From the NCBI GenBank assembly GCA_913062815.1, contig CAJXWZ010000008.1, positions 1 through 64,000 on the forward strand: DNA of 64,000 nt. The letters are read 5' to 3'. Each line of letters begins with the position of its first letter. Within the stretch, counting starts at the first letter, position 1. This stretch comes from an uncultured Colwellia sp. (GTDB lineage Bacteria > Pseudomonadota > Gammaproteobacteria > Enterobacterales > Alteromonadaceae). The position numbers and the translations under genes are program-made. Shown piece after piece: positions 50,907-59,458 of the stretch. The notes under the pieces are model-generated. The model saw only the letters and a list, made by a program, of their open reading frames with translations, was not told the DNA's origin and did not search any database.

Positions 50907-51248
50907 CTAAATTAAAGGATCATGAGGGTTTGAGAATCTACTTTTCAAAGATGCATTAATGAACCCAGCCTGGCACTTATCAAAAATAACTTCCAGCTCT
51001 TCATTAAAGTTTGATTGTTTTGTGCCAGCAGCAGTTACAAGAATGAATTTTGGTATAGCAAATTCATCATCATATTCAACATTGATTATTTCAATCGATA
51101 CTTCATGCTTTTTTGCAAGATAATTAAGATCATTGAGAAGACGGTTAGACGTAAAAATATAGCGATCCTGTATATCAAGCATTGGGTGGATAATTAGCTC
51201 TGAATACTTACTCTCAGCGATGCATTGAAAGTGGGGAGATAGTTGCAC
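50907..51248 (-). CDS. Hypothetical protein
   Basis: The 113-residue reading begins with GTG at 51248 directly after a stop, so the gene may be a truncated remnant. The protein is soluble with mixed helix and strand (SIEIINVEYDDEFAIPKFILVTAAG) and no recognisable family. It lies between hipA and the orphan Rhs tip. Confidence 0.4.
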   Translation of the reverse strand: MQLSPHFQCIAESKYSELIIHPMLDIQDRYIFTSNRLLNDLNYLAKKHEVSIEIINVEYDDEFAIPKFILVTAAGTKQSNFNEELEVIFDKCQAGFINASLKSRFSNPHDPLI

Positions 51249-51533
51249 ATGGCTTCTCTAGCTTAGACTGTGTTTTAACAGTATAGAACATGAAAGAAAG
51301 GAATTTTTGACTGCAAACTTTTACAGTCTCGTAATGGTGCTTGATAAATAGAAAAGACAAGGGTTTCTCGCTTAACCTGTCGTAGCGTAACACTAACTGC
51401 CGATACGAAGGTTTTAATTTAAAACAAAATGACTACCTTGCAAGTCATTTGTATAATTTAAAGCCCCCACAATAGGCTGCTTCATACCTCTCTTGTTCTT
51501 AATATTTTCAGTTAGTAATTATGTTGAGCTTTA
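51249..51533. other. Gap between hipA and the hypothetical gene
   Basis: No gene seen. ATGACT-ACCTTGCA-AGTCAT (about 51428-51447) is a short perfect-arm hairpin that may end hipA transcripts only weakly, as no T-run follows on the minus strand. Confidence 0.35.
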
Positions 51534-52853
51534 CTACAAGAATGTCCTTAAATTTCGGTTTATTTCTTTTATAAGTGAATTGGGTACTTCTTGCTCTGAT
51601 GCAAATTTTTCCCACTGGGATACAGCTTCAATAGTTTGATTTAAAACTTCATCAATATTTCGCTTGCTGAAGATAGGGCTTAGCTTTTCAAAACTATAGA
51701 AGTCATCTCTTGTGAAGTTATCTTGTTTTCCATTTAGTGTCATCCAATGTTTGCTAACCCAATGACTATCAGGTTTGTAGCTATAAGCTAGATCGTAAGC
51801 AGGAGCTAATTGCCATTTATTTTCTTTATCTAATAAAAATCCAAAATTCTTGGCGTGATCGTCATGATTTCGAGAGATTACATTAAAGACCATCCGTCTA
51901 AATAGCTGCATGGCATCAATTTGGCTAAGGTTTAGCTTTCTTGCTGTGCTAAATAGCTCAGCATAAGAGTACGAACCTATTTGCTTGTAGCTTATATGCT
52001 CTAGCCCGTTCAGGGTTTGTACGTGTATTTTTTCATTACCATTACGATCAAATCTCTCGGTAATGAAATGTCTTCTATTCCCTTCATTAAGTAAATGACA
52101 TGGCATCATATCAATACCGCACTCTTTAGCTAATAAGTGGTATGTATATTCCATCGCGCCATACCCCATAGGGTCGCCAAAAGTCTCCTGATTTTGGTTA
52201 TGTTCACTAACACCATCAAATTTCATAAGATAGTGAGTAAAGCCAGTTGGCGCATCGGTTTGGCCTGAGCGTACTTGGGTGAAATCTTTATTGAAGGCAA
52301 GAACAGCTTTTGGTCTTGCTCCACCTGCACTCATACCAACTGACATTAGAGACATCATTGCTTCTTTGTCTTCTTCCCCATTATTAGTCAGGTTCACGCT
52401 AAACTGTGCACGTTTATCTAATACCTCTTGGGCGATAGAAATAAGGGATTCAATGTGTATTGGCTGAGAAGCATTAAGGTTTTTTCTTTTTGTAGCTGGA
52501 GAATATGTTAAGGCTCCCATACCGCGCATGCCAGTATACTGCAATCGTTGTAATGGCGTGATATCGCTTGTTGATTTACCTTGGCTGGCTATCCATGCAT
52601 TCATTACAGCATTACCAAAATCATCGGGTAATGAATCAGCTATTAGCCCAGGTAGCCCCTTGAAAGTCGCGTGATCTATGTGGGGGAATGAGTAAATCTT
52701 TTTTGCTAGGGGCATTTTGATTGGCGATAATTCAATACCAGTTTTAATAAAACTAGGAAAATATTCAAATGCCCCCATTTGAGTCTCCGTGTTGTAACTA
52801 ACAGCACCTACGTCGTATTCTTTGTACTTAACCCTTATTACTTCGGTTACCAT
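51534..52853 (-). CDS. hipA: HipA-family serine/threonine kinase toxin
   Basis: Toxin of a type II toxin-antitoxin system; in E. coli HipA phosphorylates glutamyl-tRNA synthetase and induces persistence. The 439-residue protein has the HipA N-terminal domain (VGAVSYNTETQMGAFEY, LPDDFGNAVMNAW), the Gly-rich loop SAGGARPKAVLAF, the catalytic SRNHDDHAKNFGFL (about 317) and the metal-binding LAPAYDLAYSY. It starts inside the last codons of hipB (7-base overlap), so the two are coupled. Confidence 0.95.
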   Translation of the reverse strand: MVTEVIRVKYKEYDVGAVSYNTETQMGAFEYFPSFIKTGIELSPIKMPLAKKIYSFPHIDHATFKGLPGLIADSLPDDFGNAVMNAWIASQGKSTSDITPLQRLQYTGMRGMGALTYSPATKRKNLNASQPIHIESLISIAQEVLDKRAQFSVNLTNNGEEDKEAMMSLMSVGMSAGGARPKAVLAFNKDFTQVRSGQTDAPTGFTHYLMKFDGVSEHNQNQETFGDPMGYGAMEYTYHLLAKECGIDMMPCHLLNEGNRRHFITERFDRNGNEKIHVQTLNGLEHISYKQIGSYSYAELFSTARKLNLSQIDAMQLFRRMVFNVISRNHDDHAKNFGFLLDKENKWQLAPAYDLAYSYKPDSHWVSKHWMTLNGKQDNFTRDDFYSFEKLSPIFSKRNIDEVLNQTIEAVSQWEKFASEQEVPNSLIKEINRNLRTFL

Positions 52854-53182
52854 TTAGGCGTGTCCTTACTTTGAGTGGTATTTTTAATAGAGCTAGATGC
52901 TCTTTTTCGTTCATTTCCTTTCAACTCAATTAATTGCAAGGGAGATATTTCTTGTTTTGGTATAAAGAAATTCAACTGCTCTGTTATTTCAAGCGCTATT
53001 AGAATGGCTATCATGGATTCAAGCGTTGATTTCCCTTTTTCGCCATTTGTCACAGCTTTGAGAGATACTCCCGCTTTTTTAGCTAATGCTTTTTGGGTGA
53101 GGTTAGCATTGAGCCGTGCGGTTTTAATTCGATCGCCAAGTTCGTTTGCAATAGCATGAGGTGTTAATTGTTCAAAACCCAT
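52847..53182 (-). CDS. hipB: HipB-like antitoxin and autorepressor
   Basis: About 111 residues from the ATG at 53182 behind GGGGGGA; the ORF extends 15 residues upstream without a better start. A Cro/CI helix-turn-helix lies at about 15-60 (RLNANLTQKALAKKAGVSLKAV). The C-terminal tail is basic and Ser-rich (KRASSSIKNTTQSKDTPKW). It probably binds and inhibits the adjacent HipA and represses the operon. Confidence 0.9.
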   Translation of the reverse strand: MGFEQLTPHAIANELGDRIKTARLNANLTQKALAKKAGVSLKAVTNGEKGKSTLESMIAILIALEITEQLNFFIPKQEISPLQLIELKGNERKRASSSIKNTTQSKDTPKW

Positions 53183-53200
53183 AATCCCCCCTAAAGGATA
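53183..53200. promoter_or_regulatory. Candidate HipB operator overlapping the hipB ribosome-binding site
   Basis: AATCC-N8-GGATA at 53183-53200 is one base from the E. coli HipB operator consensus TATCC-N8-GGATA and has exactly the same spacing. It begins one base before the hipB start codon and includes its Shine-Dalgarno, so binding would also hide the initiation region in DNA terms. Confidence 0.65.
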
Positions 53201-53280
53201 GCTTGTATTGGTTATACGCCAGTACAACCCTTTTAAGGAGTATTACATGAAGCAAACAATCAGTCAACAAAGGGTAAGTT

Positions 53281-53302
53281 AAAACACCTTTAAAGGTGTT
53301 TT
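53281..53302. terminator. Perfect palindrome, probable terminator of the recombinase remnant
   Basis: AAAACACCTTT/AAAGGTGTTTT is a 22-bp perfect palindrome with T-runs on both sides. It lies between the recombinase remnant and hipB and could end transcripts on either strand. Just to its left on the plus strand an AAGGAG precedes an 11-codon ORF (53247-53282). Confidence 0.6.
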
Positions 53303-53420
53303 AATGTAAATAAACATTAATTAACCTCCCTAAAAGGCGTATTACCCCACTACAAATGATGGATCATTTAATACCTGCAAATTTATAGAACTTTCTGCCT
53401 ACTTATTCCCCAAACCTGAG

Positions 53421-53680
53421 TTAATCTTTTCTAGCAAAAGGATGTGTTCGCCCATGCACTTGTTGTAAATCTTTAATAACAATATGAGTATATCTCTGTG
53501 TTGTATTTAGATCTTCATGACCTAGCATCTCTTGCACATAACGAATATCAGCGCCATTGCGTAACATATGTGTCCCAGTGGCATGTCTAAGTAAGTGGCA
53601 TGCCCCCACAGTTGCAACACCAGATCTACGCACATAATCGTATATGTTTTTGGGGTCTAAGCATTTACACTCACCTTTGG
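53421..53680 (-). pseudogene. C-terminal remnant of a tyrosine recombinase
   Basis: The open frame from about 53680 reads DPKNIYDYVRRSG and then HLLRHATGTHMLRNGADIRYV, QEMLGHEDLNTTQRYTHI and VHGRTHPFARKD. The catalytic box R (HLLRH), the second His/Trp-position (LGHEDLNTTQ) and the nucleophile Tyr (YTH) are present, but the N-terminal DNA-binding half and box I Arg are missing. The upstream bases belong to the end of the neighbouring 330-residue gene. It is not an integron IntI (no extra domain signature). Confidence 0.85.
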
Positions 53681-54649
53681 GTCATAACCTTCAGGTGGTT
53701 CTTCAAAAATATCACATGCCTCAAAAAAGAAAGACATAACAGCAATCACATTTCTTTCATAATCGCGCCTCTGCATATTAGATAAATTAACAGGCAACAT
53801 TTCATCAACCATACTTTTAAAAACTATATCGGACTCGGATAAACCCGTTATTACCGAAGCTTCCACATTGTCAGCTTTTAAATGGTGTAAATACATCCTA
53901 TTCAATGAATCTCTAGATTGCTGGCGAGAAAACTTACTGTTGGTTCGAAAGTAGTCATCAACATAACCTACTTGATATGCCCCTAAATTAAGGTGCCTCG
54001 CAGTGTTTTCACCCAACTCATTAAAGTGTATCTTGTTGTAAAAATCAGGCGGTTCATTGGTTTGAGTGTCGGAAAAACCACTGTAGTTCGTAGATACGTA
54101 ACCTACAATCTCAGCAATGATTGAATTATCAATAAACCCAATATCTTCTGGCTTTGGATAATACCCACATATTGCTGCGATATTATCTTCTGGTAATTCC
54201 ATGAAAATGTCTTCTAATTCAGAAGAAAGAAATACATCGCAAACTTCCAGATTGTACTTACTCTTAACACTACTTAGTGTTGTGTATATTTCTGGATAAG
54301 CACCATGATATTTATCATTAAATACAAAATAAAAATGTTTAATTTCATAGTTATGTTTATTACCCCAATATGCAATTAGACCGTCTAAGTCGCCTTCAAG
54401 TTTTGAAGTGGCAGAAGTCGGATTGCCAGTCGGAGATTGAGGGGCATAAACTTGATAATATTTTCCTTCAGATTGGATGAATCCATCATTTTTTCTATCA
54501 CCAATACGCCCTTGTGGTTTAACTTTTTTAAAGTCCTTGTTTGATGCACGCATCACATCGCAAAATAAATCTTCGAATGCATTTCCATTTGACTCATGGA
54601 TACGCAGTTTAAAGGCTTTACGTACATCTAATTTTTGTTGTACATCCAT
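53657..54649 (-). CDS. PD-(D/E)XK-like defence-associated protein (ABC-three-component-type candidate)
   Basis: About 330 residues from the ATG at 54649 (GGGAA upstream; an in-frame TTG is two codons earlier). The N-terminal third has E..LFCDVMRA, then GRIGDRKNDGF and KYYQVYAP, a nuclease-fold pattern (Glu, then Asp, then a strand with Gln replacing the usual Glu/Lys pair) that I associate with effector proteins of ABC-three-component systems. The C-terminal half is unassigned (helical, ending in MSFFFEACDIFEE). No ABC ATPase or middle component is next to it, so it is either solitary or a survivor of a larger system. The 3' end runs into the recombinase remnant. Confidence 0.55.
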   Translation of the reverse strand: MDVQQKLDVRKAFKLRIHESNGNAFEDLFCDVMRASNKDFKKVKPQGRIGDRKNDGFIQSEGKYYQVYAPQSPTGNPTSATSKLEGDLDGLIAYWGNKHNYEIKHFYFVFNDKYHGAYPEIYTTLSSVKSKYNLEVCDVFLSSELEDIFMELPEDNIAAICGYYPKPEDIGFIDNSIIAEIVGYVSTNYSGFSDTQTNEPPDFYNKIHFNELGENTARHLNLGAYQVGYVDDYFRTNSKFSRQQSRDSLNRMYLHHLKADNVEASVITGLSESDIVFKSMVDEMLPVNLSNMQRRDYERNVIAVMSFFFEACDIFEEPPEGYDPKVSVNA

Positions 54650-54692
54650 TAGCAATTCCCTATGAATTCTTCCTCATTTTGACTCTATATTT

Positions 54693-54719
54693 CAAAGCAT
54701 CGGCAAGCGAGGCTTTGGA
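54693..54719. repeat. Degenerate hairpin repeat R5
   Basis: TTCAAAGC-ATCGGCAAGCGAGGCTTTGG keeps the right half of the hairpin family well (GCGAGGCTTTGG) but the left half only partly. It lies just upstream of the PD-(D/E)XK-like gene, not at the end of a small membrane gene, so it may mark a lost module. Confidence 0.5.
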
Positions 54720-54818
54720 AAATACTTGTACCAACAATTGAATAATGACAGTAACACATTAATAAATCTAGCTAAAATATATCAGTAAAAACCACAAAGA
54801 AACTTGATACTAAACAGC

Positions 54819-54852
54819 AAAAAGCCCCGGCTAGCGAGGCTTTGAATTCAAA
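54819..54852 (-). terminator. Hairpin repeat R3 after the duplicated small gene
   Basis: On the minus strand AAAGCC-T-CG ... CG-G-GGCTTT forms a stem around CTAGC and runs into TTTTT, the best terminator of the family. It ends about 9 bases before the stop codon of the 71-residue gene. Confidence 0.8.
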
Positions 54853-54861
54853 GTTAGCTAC

Positions 54862-55077
54862 TCATCCATCATTTTTACTTTTATCCAATGCGCTTTTAAT
54901 CACAGCAGCAACAATGCCAGTAAAAAATATAAGTAATGCAAAAATACCAATTACGCTTATAGCGCTTCTATAAGCTTCATCAAAATATAAATGGTCAATC
55001 GCAGCTAGAGCCAAAGCTATCCCTAGTAACAATAGAGCACTGTTAGTTACCTTTTTTAATATGTCATATAAATCCAT
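54862..55077 (-). CDS. Small two-segment membrane protein, copy 2 of a duplicated gene
   Basis: The 71-residue protein has the same two-segment layout and YFDEAYRS loop as the 68-residue protein at 46838-47044. Translation start is supported by GGAAG upstream. The match with copy 1 includes the region between the gene and the hairpin repeat upstream of it. Not a recognised family. Confidence 0.68.
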   Translation of the reverse strand: MDLYDILKKVTNSALLLLGIALALAAIDHLYFDEAYRSAISVIGIFALLIFFTGIVAAVIKSALDKSKNDG

Positions 55078-55126
55078 TTAATTTCTTCCAAAACATATCA
55101 ACTACGAGCTTTACCACTAACGTTAG

Positions 55127-55164
55127 TTGAATCCCAGCCCCGGCTAGCTAGGCTTTGGATTCAA
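55127..55164 (-). terminator. Hairpin repeat R4 after the Rhs operon
   Basis: TTGAATCC (55127-55134) and GGATTCAA (55157-55164) enclose CAGCCCCGGCTAGCTAGGCTTT. GTTAGT outside pairs with ACTAAC, so the stem reaches about 14 base pairs in its outer part. It ends the rhs-cap-small membrane operon. Confidence 0.7.
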
Positions 55165-55182
55165 AACTAACCTATATTGCCA

Positions 55183-55467
55183 TTATCCCAGTCGATCATA
55201 AAAGCCATGAAATAAAAAGCCGACACTTGCCCAGAATGAAATAGCTTGTATTGTTAATACGATTCTAATCTTATTATTTGAAAGAGACAGGAACCTAAAT
55301 AAGCCAACATACCCAACTATATAAGATACTTTGTTTACATCAGTCCAATAATGAACTGGCGACCCTAACGAGTCGTGTTCCTTAGGGTATTTTTTTCTAA
55401 GCATACGTATTCCAATGCCATCACTAATTAACATAATAACTATTAATACAAAAAACCAATTACTCAT
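55183..55467 (-). CDS. Small membrane protein directly after the Rhs tip (candidate immunity protein)
   Basis: The 94-residue protein begins two bases after the stop of the 1328-residue Rhs protein. It has hydrophobic segments at about 3-16 and 68-90 with a polar centre (KKYPKEHDSLGSPVHYWTD). Not recognised. Its position and coupling match immunity genes of Rhs/CDI systems. It has no obvious similarity to the candidate partner of the orphan tip, as expected for matched toxin-immunity pairs that diverge. Confidence 0.6.
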   Translation of the reverse strand: MSNWFFVLIVIMLISDGIGIRMLRKKYPKEHDSLGSPVHYWTDVNKVSYIVGYVGLFRFLSLSNNKIRIVLTIQAISFWASVGFLFHGFYDRLG

Positions 55468-55469
55468 GT

Positions 55470-58400
55470 TTATTTCTCACATCCACAATTTGATTCGTAA
55501 GCATCTGCAACCGAAGCTTCGCCTAAGGTAAAGTCTGACCAACTAGCATCTACGCCAACTACTACACCTCTAGAAACACTGTAAGCTTGCCCTATTTGCA
55601 CTGTTGAAATGCTATAGCCTAATAAAGCAGCGACAGTTACACCAGAAGAACTAAAGTCACCTATCAAGTTTATAGGTTTCGCTGTCGGGTAAGGGTCATG
55701 AAGTTCAATTTTTGATGCGGTAATAGACCATGGTAATCCTCCTGTAGCCCCTCCAGCCTTAAAGTTAACTTGAACATTCCAACGCTTTCCGCCATTACAA
55801 TCCGATGTTAAAACTGCACGCCCGGCTGTTCCACCAACAAGTGCCCCACCAGAAAACATTTCAATTCTGCCAGTCCATCTTGCTAGACCAAGAGGATCTG
55901 TATACGTTAATGGATTGCCACCAACATACCCATACGTATTAATCCCACCTGCCAGTCCAATAGGATCGGATTGAATATAGCGTCCCAATTCAGGATCGTA
56001 ATCCCTAAAGTAGTTGTAATGTAAGCCAGATTCTTGGTCGTAATATTGTCCAGGAAAACGGATATTATTAGTAACAGCTTCAACCACTATATCAGCTTCA
56101 CCAAAGGGGGTGTAATTCGCTTGCCAAACAACAGCAGCACTAATATCAGTCATTACCTGTGGAGTGCCTAAATGGTCATTATGATAATAGTATGTGCCAG
56201 CCGCTGTCTCTGGTGATTTAACAGCAACCACTACCGCGCGCTCAACGGTATAGTTACCATCTCTAACCGCTAGCTTGAAGCTATACACTTTATTCTTTGT
56301 ATTACTTGGTGCGGTAAAGGCTAAAATATCAGTATTTGTTGCTGCTAAGGTGATTGTTTCGCCACTTACTTGCTGCCAAGTATAAGTGAGTGGGTCGTTA
56401 TCACTATCTGTAGCTGTTAACATTACTGATACTGCATCACCCCCTGTAACCAATACTTCTTTTGATTCATCAACTACTGGTGCTTGATTGTATTCAGAAA
56501 ATGGCATAATCACGACATTAAGTTTATCAGACGCGGATATATCGTTTACATCTGTCACAGTAAAAACAAATGACATCAATTCATCATTTTGAACGTCCGA
56601 AACAGTAAAGCTAGCAGTTGAGGATGTTGCATTATTTAATGTCACTTGGCTACCTAGATACTGCTCCCAAGCATAGTTTGTAATAGTAACATTACTACTA
56701 CCTGTTCCTGACAGCTCAGTTTCAACAGTTCCATAACCTATGGTATCAAAGCCTGCGTCAGCAGTTACCGTTGATACTTCACTTGCTCTAGCAAAGCCAT
56801 AATCAACTATTGGAGAGTTGCCAGAATCGCTATTATCATAGATACTTTGGGCAATAGCTGTAGTGTCAACTACTCCCCAGAAATTCCCCTTCGCATTAAG
56901 TATTCGACTATTCGCATTACCAAAAAACTCAGCATAGTAGTTATAGTTAACGTTGTTTTGAATCACATTATTAGTAACAATAGGCGTAGGATGATTAGCT
57001 AGTGATTGCCAAGCAGCACTGACATGAATACCCGTGTTATTATTTTCAATATTACTATTTGTCACCCTACCTGAGGCTTTAATACCGTTAAAGAAAACCC
57101 CTTTATCAGCATATTCAATCACAGCATTTGAGATGTGAACATTGGTATTACTTTGCACTTCAATGCCACTCCAATCTCCCGCTGATTTAGTCGACTTTCC
57201 TGAAGTAAAGATAATAGGGTTGCTTTCTTCACCAATCACAGAAAAGTTGGCACCACCTTCAACGACTAGCTTGGATCCAGCCAAAAATTCAAGCTGGCTG
57301 CCTGACTCAACAATAACACTGGCACCTGATTTTATTAAAATATCACCTAACACGACACCGTCATTAAATTGCCAACGATGTTCACCAACTAAACTACCTA
57401 AGATATGAGTACCGGGTAATGGATTTCCATTTTCGCTAGTTAATAGACCGCTAAAATCTATAAGAGGTTTATAAGAGCCATCTTGTAAATCAAAAATCGA
57501 AACCCGAACTTGCGCAATATCCGAGCTTCCCCACCAATTACCTGTAGCATCAATATTCGTTATAGTGCTGCCATAAAACATTTTGGTGTAATAGTTATAT
57601 TGCACGTTGTCATGCAAGGCACCATCGGTGAACGTGATGATGGGATGGTTAGGTGCTGCGTTGTATACGGCATCCACATAAACACCATAGTTATTATGCC
57701 TAACAATAGAGTTGGTCACAGTGACCTTTACACCTGCTTTATTGGTATAAAGTGCTTTGTCTGCATACTCGATAATCGCGTTATCAATGACAATATCGTT
57801 ACCATCAACACGAGAGCCTTCAAAGCGTAAGCCTTTCCAGCTATTCACAACACCATTACTGCTTGTGAACAAAACAGGTGCCGCTTCTGTACCTTGTATG
57901 AGTAATTTACCACCGCTATCAATAATTAATTCTGAGCCAGTAACAGCATCTAGTTGTGTGCCTGCGGCGATTGTTAACGTATTGCCATTGGTCACATGGA
58001 TTGGTTGCGTTAATATGCCATCCGTTGCACTCCACGTAGTATCTTCAGTGATATAACTGGTAAAACTTGTGCCTATCGCAACACTATTTAACGCATCTAA
58101 ATAACCCGAGAAATTAATGGATGCGGTATTACTTGCATCAACTCTGTCATAAATGGTTGTTGCAATATCTTGTGGTTGATTTGTGCCCCACCAGTTACCT
58201 GTCGCATCTATCGTTGTGATAGTGCTGCCATAAAACATCTTGGTGTAATAGTTATATTGCACGTTGTCATGCAGAGCACCATCGGTGAACGTGATGATGG
58301 GCTGGTTAGGTGCTGCGTTGTATACGGCATCCACATAAACACCATAGTTATTATGCCTAACAATAGAGTTGGTCACAGTGACCTTTACACCTGCTTTATT

Positions 58401-59456
58401 GGTATAAAGTGCTTTGTCTGCATACTCGATAATCGCGTTATCAATGACAATATCGTTACCATCAACACGAGAGCCTTCAAAGCGTAAGCCTTTCCAGCTA
58501 TTCACAACACCATTACTGCTTGTGAACAAAACAGGTGCCGCTTCTGTACCTTGTATGAGTAATTTACCACCGCTATCAATAATTAATTCTGAGCCAGTAA
58601 CAGCATCTAGTTGTGTGCCTGCGGCGATTGTTAACGTATTGCCATTGGTCACATGGATTGGTTGCGTTAATATGCCATCCATTGCACTCCACGTAGTATC
58701 TTCAGTGATATAACTGGTAAAGCTTGTGCCTATCGCAATACCATTTAACGCATCTAAATAACCCGAGAAATTAATGGATGCGGTAGTACTTGCATCAACC
58801 CTGTCATAAATGGTTGTTGCAATATCTTGTGGTTGGTTAGTGCCCCACCAGTTACCTGTCGCATCAATCGTCGTTATAGTGCTGCCATAAAACATTTTGG
58901 TGTAATAGTTATATTGCACGTTGTCATGCAAGGCACCATCGGTGAACGTGATGATGGGATGGTTAGGTGCTGCGTTGTATACGGCATCAACATAAACACC
59001 GTAATTATTATGTCTCACAGTCGAGTTAGTTACGGTTACTTTTACACCAGGTTTGTTGGTATAAAGTGCTTTATCTGCATACTCGATAATCGCGTTATCA
59101 ATGACGATATCGTTACCATCAACACGAGTACCTTCAAAAGTTAAACCTGCCCAAGAAGCTGTCATTTGGCCATCAGAAGTAAAAGTTACTGGGTTTGCAT
59201 TGCTCCCTTGAACAAATAACTTACTTCCACTTTGAACTTGAATCTTATTCCCCGAACTAAAACGAAGAATAGCCCCTGCCTCTATCGTCAACGTAACACC
59301 AGAGGGAACAATTAAGTCTTCTGAATATGAATAATCCCCTACAATAATTGTAGTATCACCGGTTAAGGTCTCCGCTGTGACCATTTGACAAACAAAAAAG
59401 GATAATATGAAAAATGCCTTAAATGAACTAGTTATAATGCTACTTAATCGTTCCAT
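55470..59456 (-). CDS. Secreted beta-helix/Ig-like protein carrying the Rhs cap and CGC-ending C-terminal tip
   Basis: The 1328-residue protein has a Sec signal peptide (cleavage near MVTA-ET). Residues about 30-890 form four right-handed beta-helix modules of about 219 residues, the first three nearly identical ([41 protein letters not shown]). Two PKD/Ig-like modules follow (about 905-1085, [14 protein letters not shown] and [14 protein letters not shown]). Then comes the Rhs cap [16 protein letters not shown] ... [25 protein letters not shown] (about 1088-1192) and a variable tip of about 136 residues ending SNCGCEK. Start is supported by AGGAGA overlapping the upstream stop. The cap is the part missing from the gene before. 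Confidence 0.9.
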   Translation of the reverse strand: MERLSSIITSSFKAFFILSFFVCQMVTAETLTGDTTIIVGDYSYSEDLIVPSGVTLTIEAGAILRFSSGNKIQVQSGSKLFVQGSNANPVTFTSDGQMTASWAGLTFEGTRVDGNDIVIDNAIIEYADKALYTNKPGVKVTVTNSTVRHNNYGVYVDAVYNAAPNHPIITFTDGALHDNVQYNYYTKMFYGSTITTIDATGNWWGTNQPQDIATTIYDRVDASTTASINFSGYLDALNGIAIGTSFTSYITEDTTWSAMDGILTQPIHVTNGNTLTIAAGTQLDAVTGSELIIDSGGKLLIQGTEAAPVLFTSSNGVVNSWKGLRFEGSRVDGNDIVIDNAIIEYADKALYTNKAGVKVTVTNSIVRHNNYGVYVDAVYNAAPNQPIITFTDGALHDNVQYNYYTKMFYGSTITTIDATGNWWGTNQPQDIATTIYDRVDASNTASINFSGYLDALNSVAIGTSFTSYITEDTTWSATDGILTQPIHVTNGNTLTIAAGTQLDAVTGSELIIDSGGKLLIQGTEAAPVLFTSSNGVVNSWKGLRFEGSRVDGNDIVIDNAIIEYADKALYTNKAGVKVTVTNSIVRHNNYGVYVDAVYNAAPNHPIITFTDGALHDNVQYNYYTKMFYGSTITNIDATGNWWGSSDIAQVRVSIFDLQDGSYKPLIDFSGLLTSENGNPLPGTHILGSLVGEHRWQFNDGVVLGDILIKSGASVIVESGSQLEFLAGSKLVVEGGANFSVIGEESNPIIFTSGKSTKSAGDWSGIEVQSNTNVHISNAVIEYADKGVFFNGIKASGRVTNSNIENNNTGIHVSAAWQSLANHPTPIVTNNVIQNNVNYNYYAEFFGNANSRILNAKGNFWGVVDTTAIAQSIYDNSDSGNSPIVDYGFARASEVSTVTADAGFDTIGYGTVETELSGTGSSNVTITNYAWEQYLGSQVTLNNATSSTASFTVSDVQNDELMSFVFTVTDVNDISASDKLNVVIMPFSEYNQAPVVDESKEVLVTGGDAVSVMLTATDSDNDPLTYTWQQVSGETITLAATNTDILAFTAPSNTKNKVYSFKLAVRDGNYTVERAVVVAVKSPETAAGTYYYHNDHLGTPQVMTDISAAVVWQANYTPFGEADIVVEAVTNNIRFPGQYYDQESGLHYNYFRDYDPELGRYIQSDPIGLAGGINTYGYVGGNPLTYTDPLGLARWTGRIEMFSGGALVGGTAGRAVLTSDCNGGKRWNVQVNFKAGGATGGLPWSITASKIELHDPYPTAKPINLIGDFSSSGVTVAALLGYSISTVQIGQAYSVSRGVVVGVDASWSDFTLGEASVADAYESNCGCEK
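57540..59190 (-). repeat. Three tandem 657-bp repeats inside the Rhs-cap gene
   Basis: Blocks at about 57540-58196, 58197-58853 and 58854-59190 (the last partial or more diverged) are nearly identical with a 657-base period (219 codons). For example TTCACAACACCATTACTGC occurs at about 57844 and 58501. The period is a multiple of three, so copy-number changes keep the frame. A fourth, diverged module lies at about 56800-57540. Confidence 0.92.
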
Positions 59457-59458
59457 GA

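Noticed and set aside
53421-53680. Intact integrase gene
   Set aside because: Only the C-terminal catalytic part is present; upstream the frame closes at a stop inside the neighbouring gene.
57510-59144. Plus-strand repeated ORFs of about 100 residues
   Set aside because: They are mirror frames of the minus-strand 657-bp repeats, have no ribosome-binding sites, and repeat only because the underlying DNA does.
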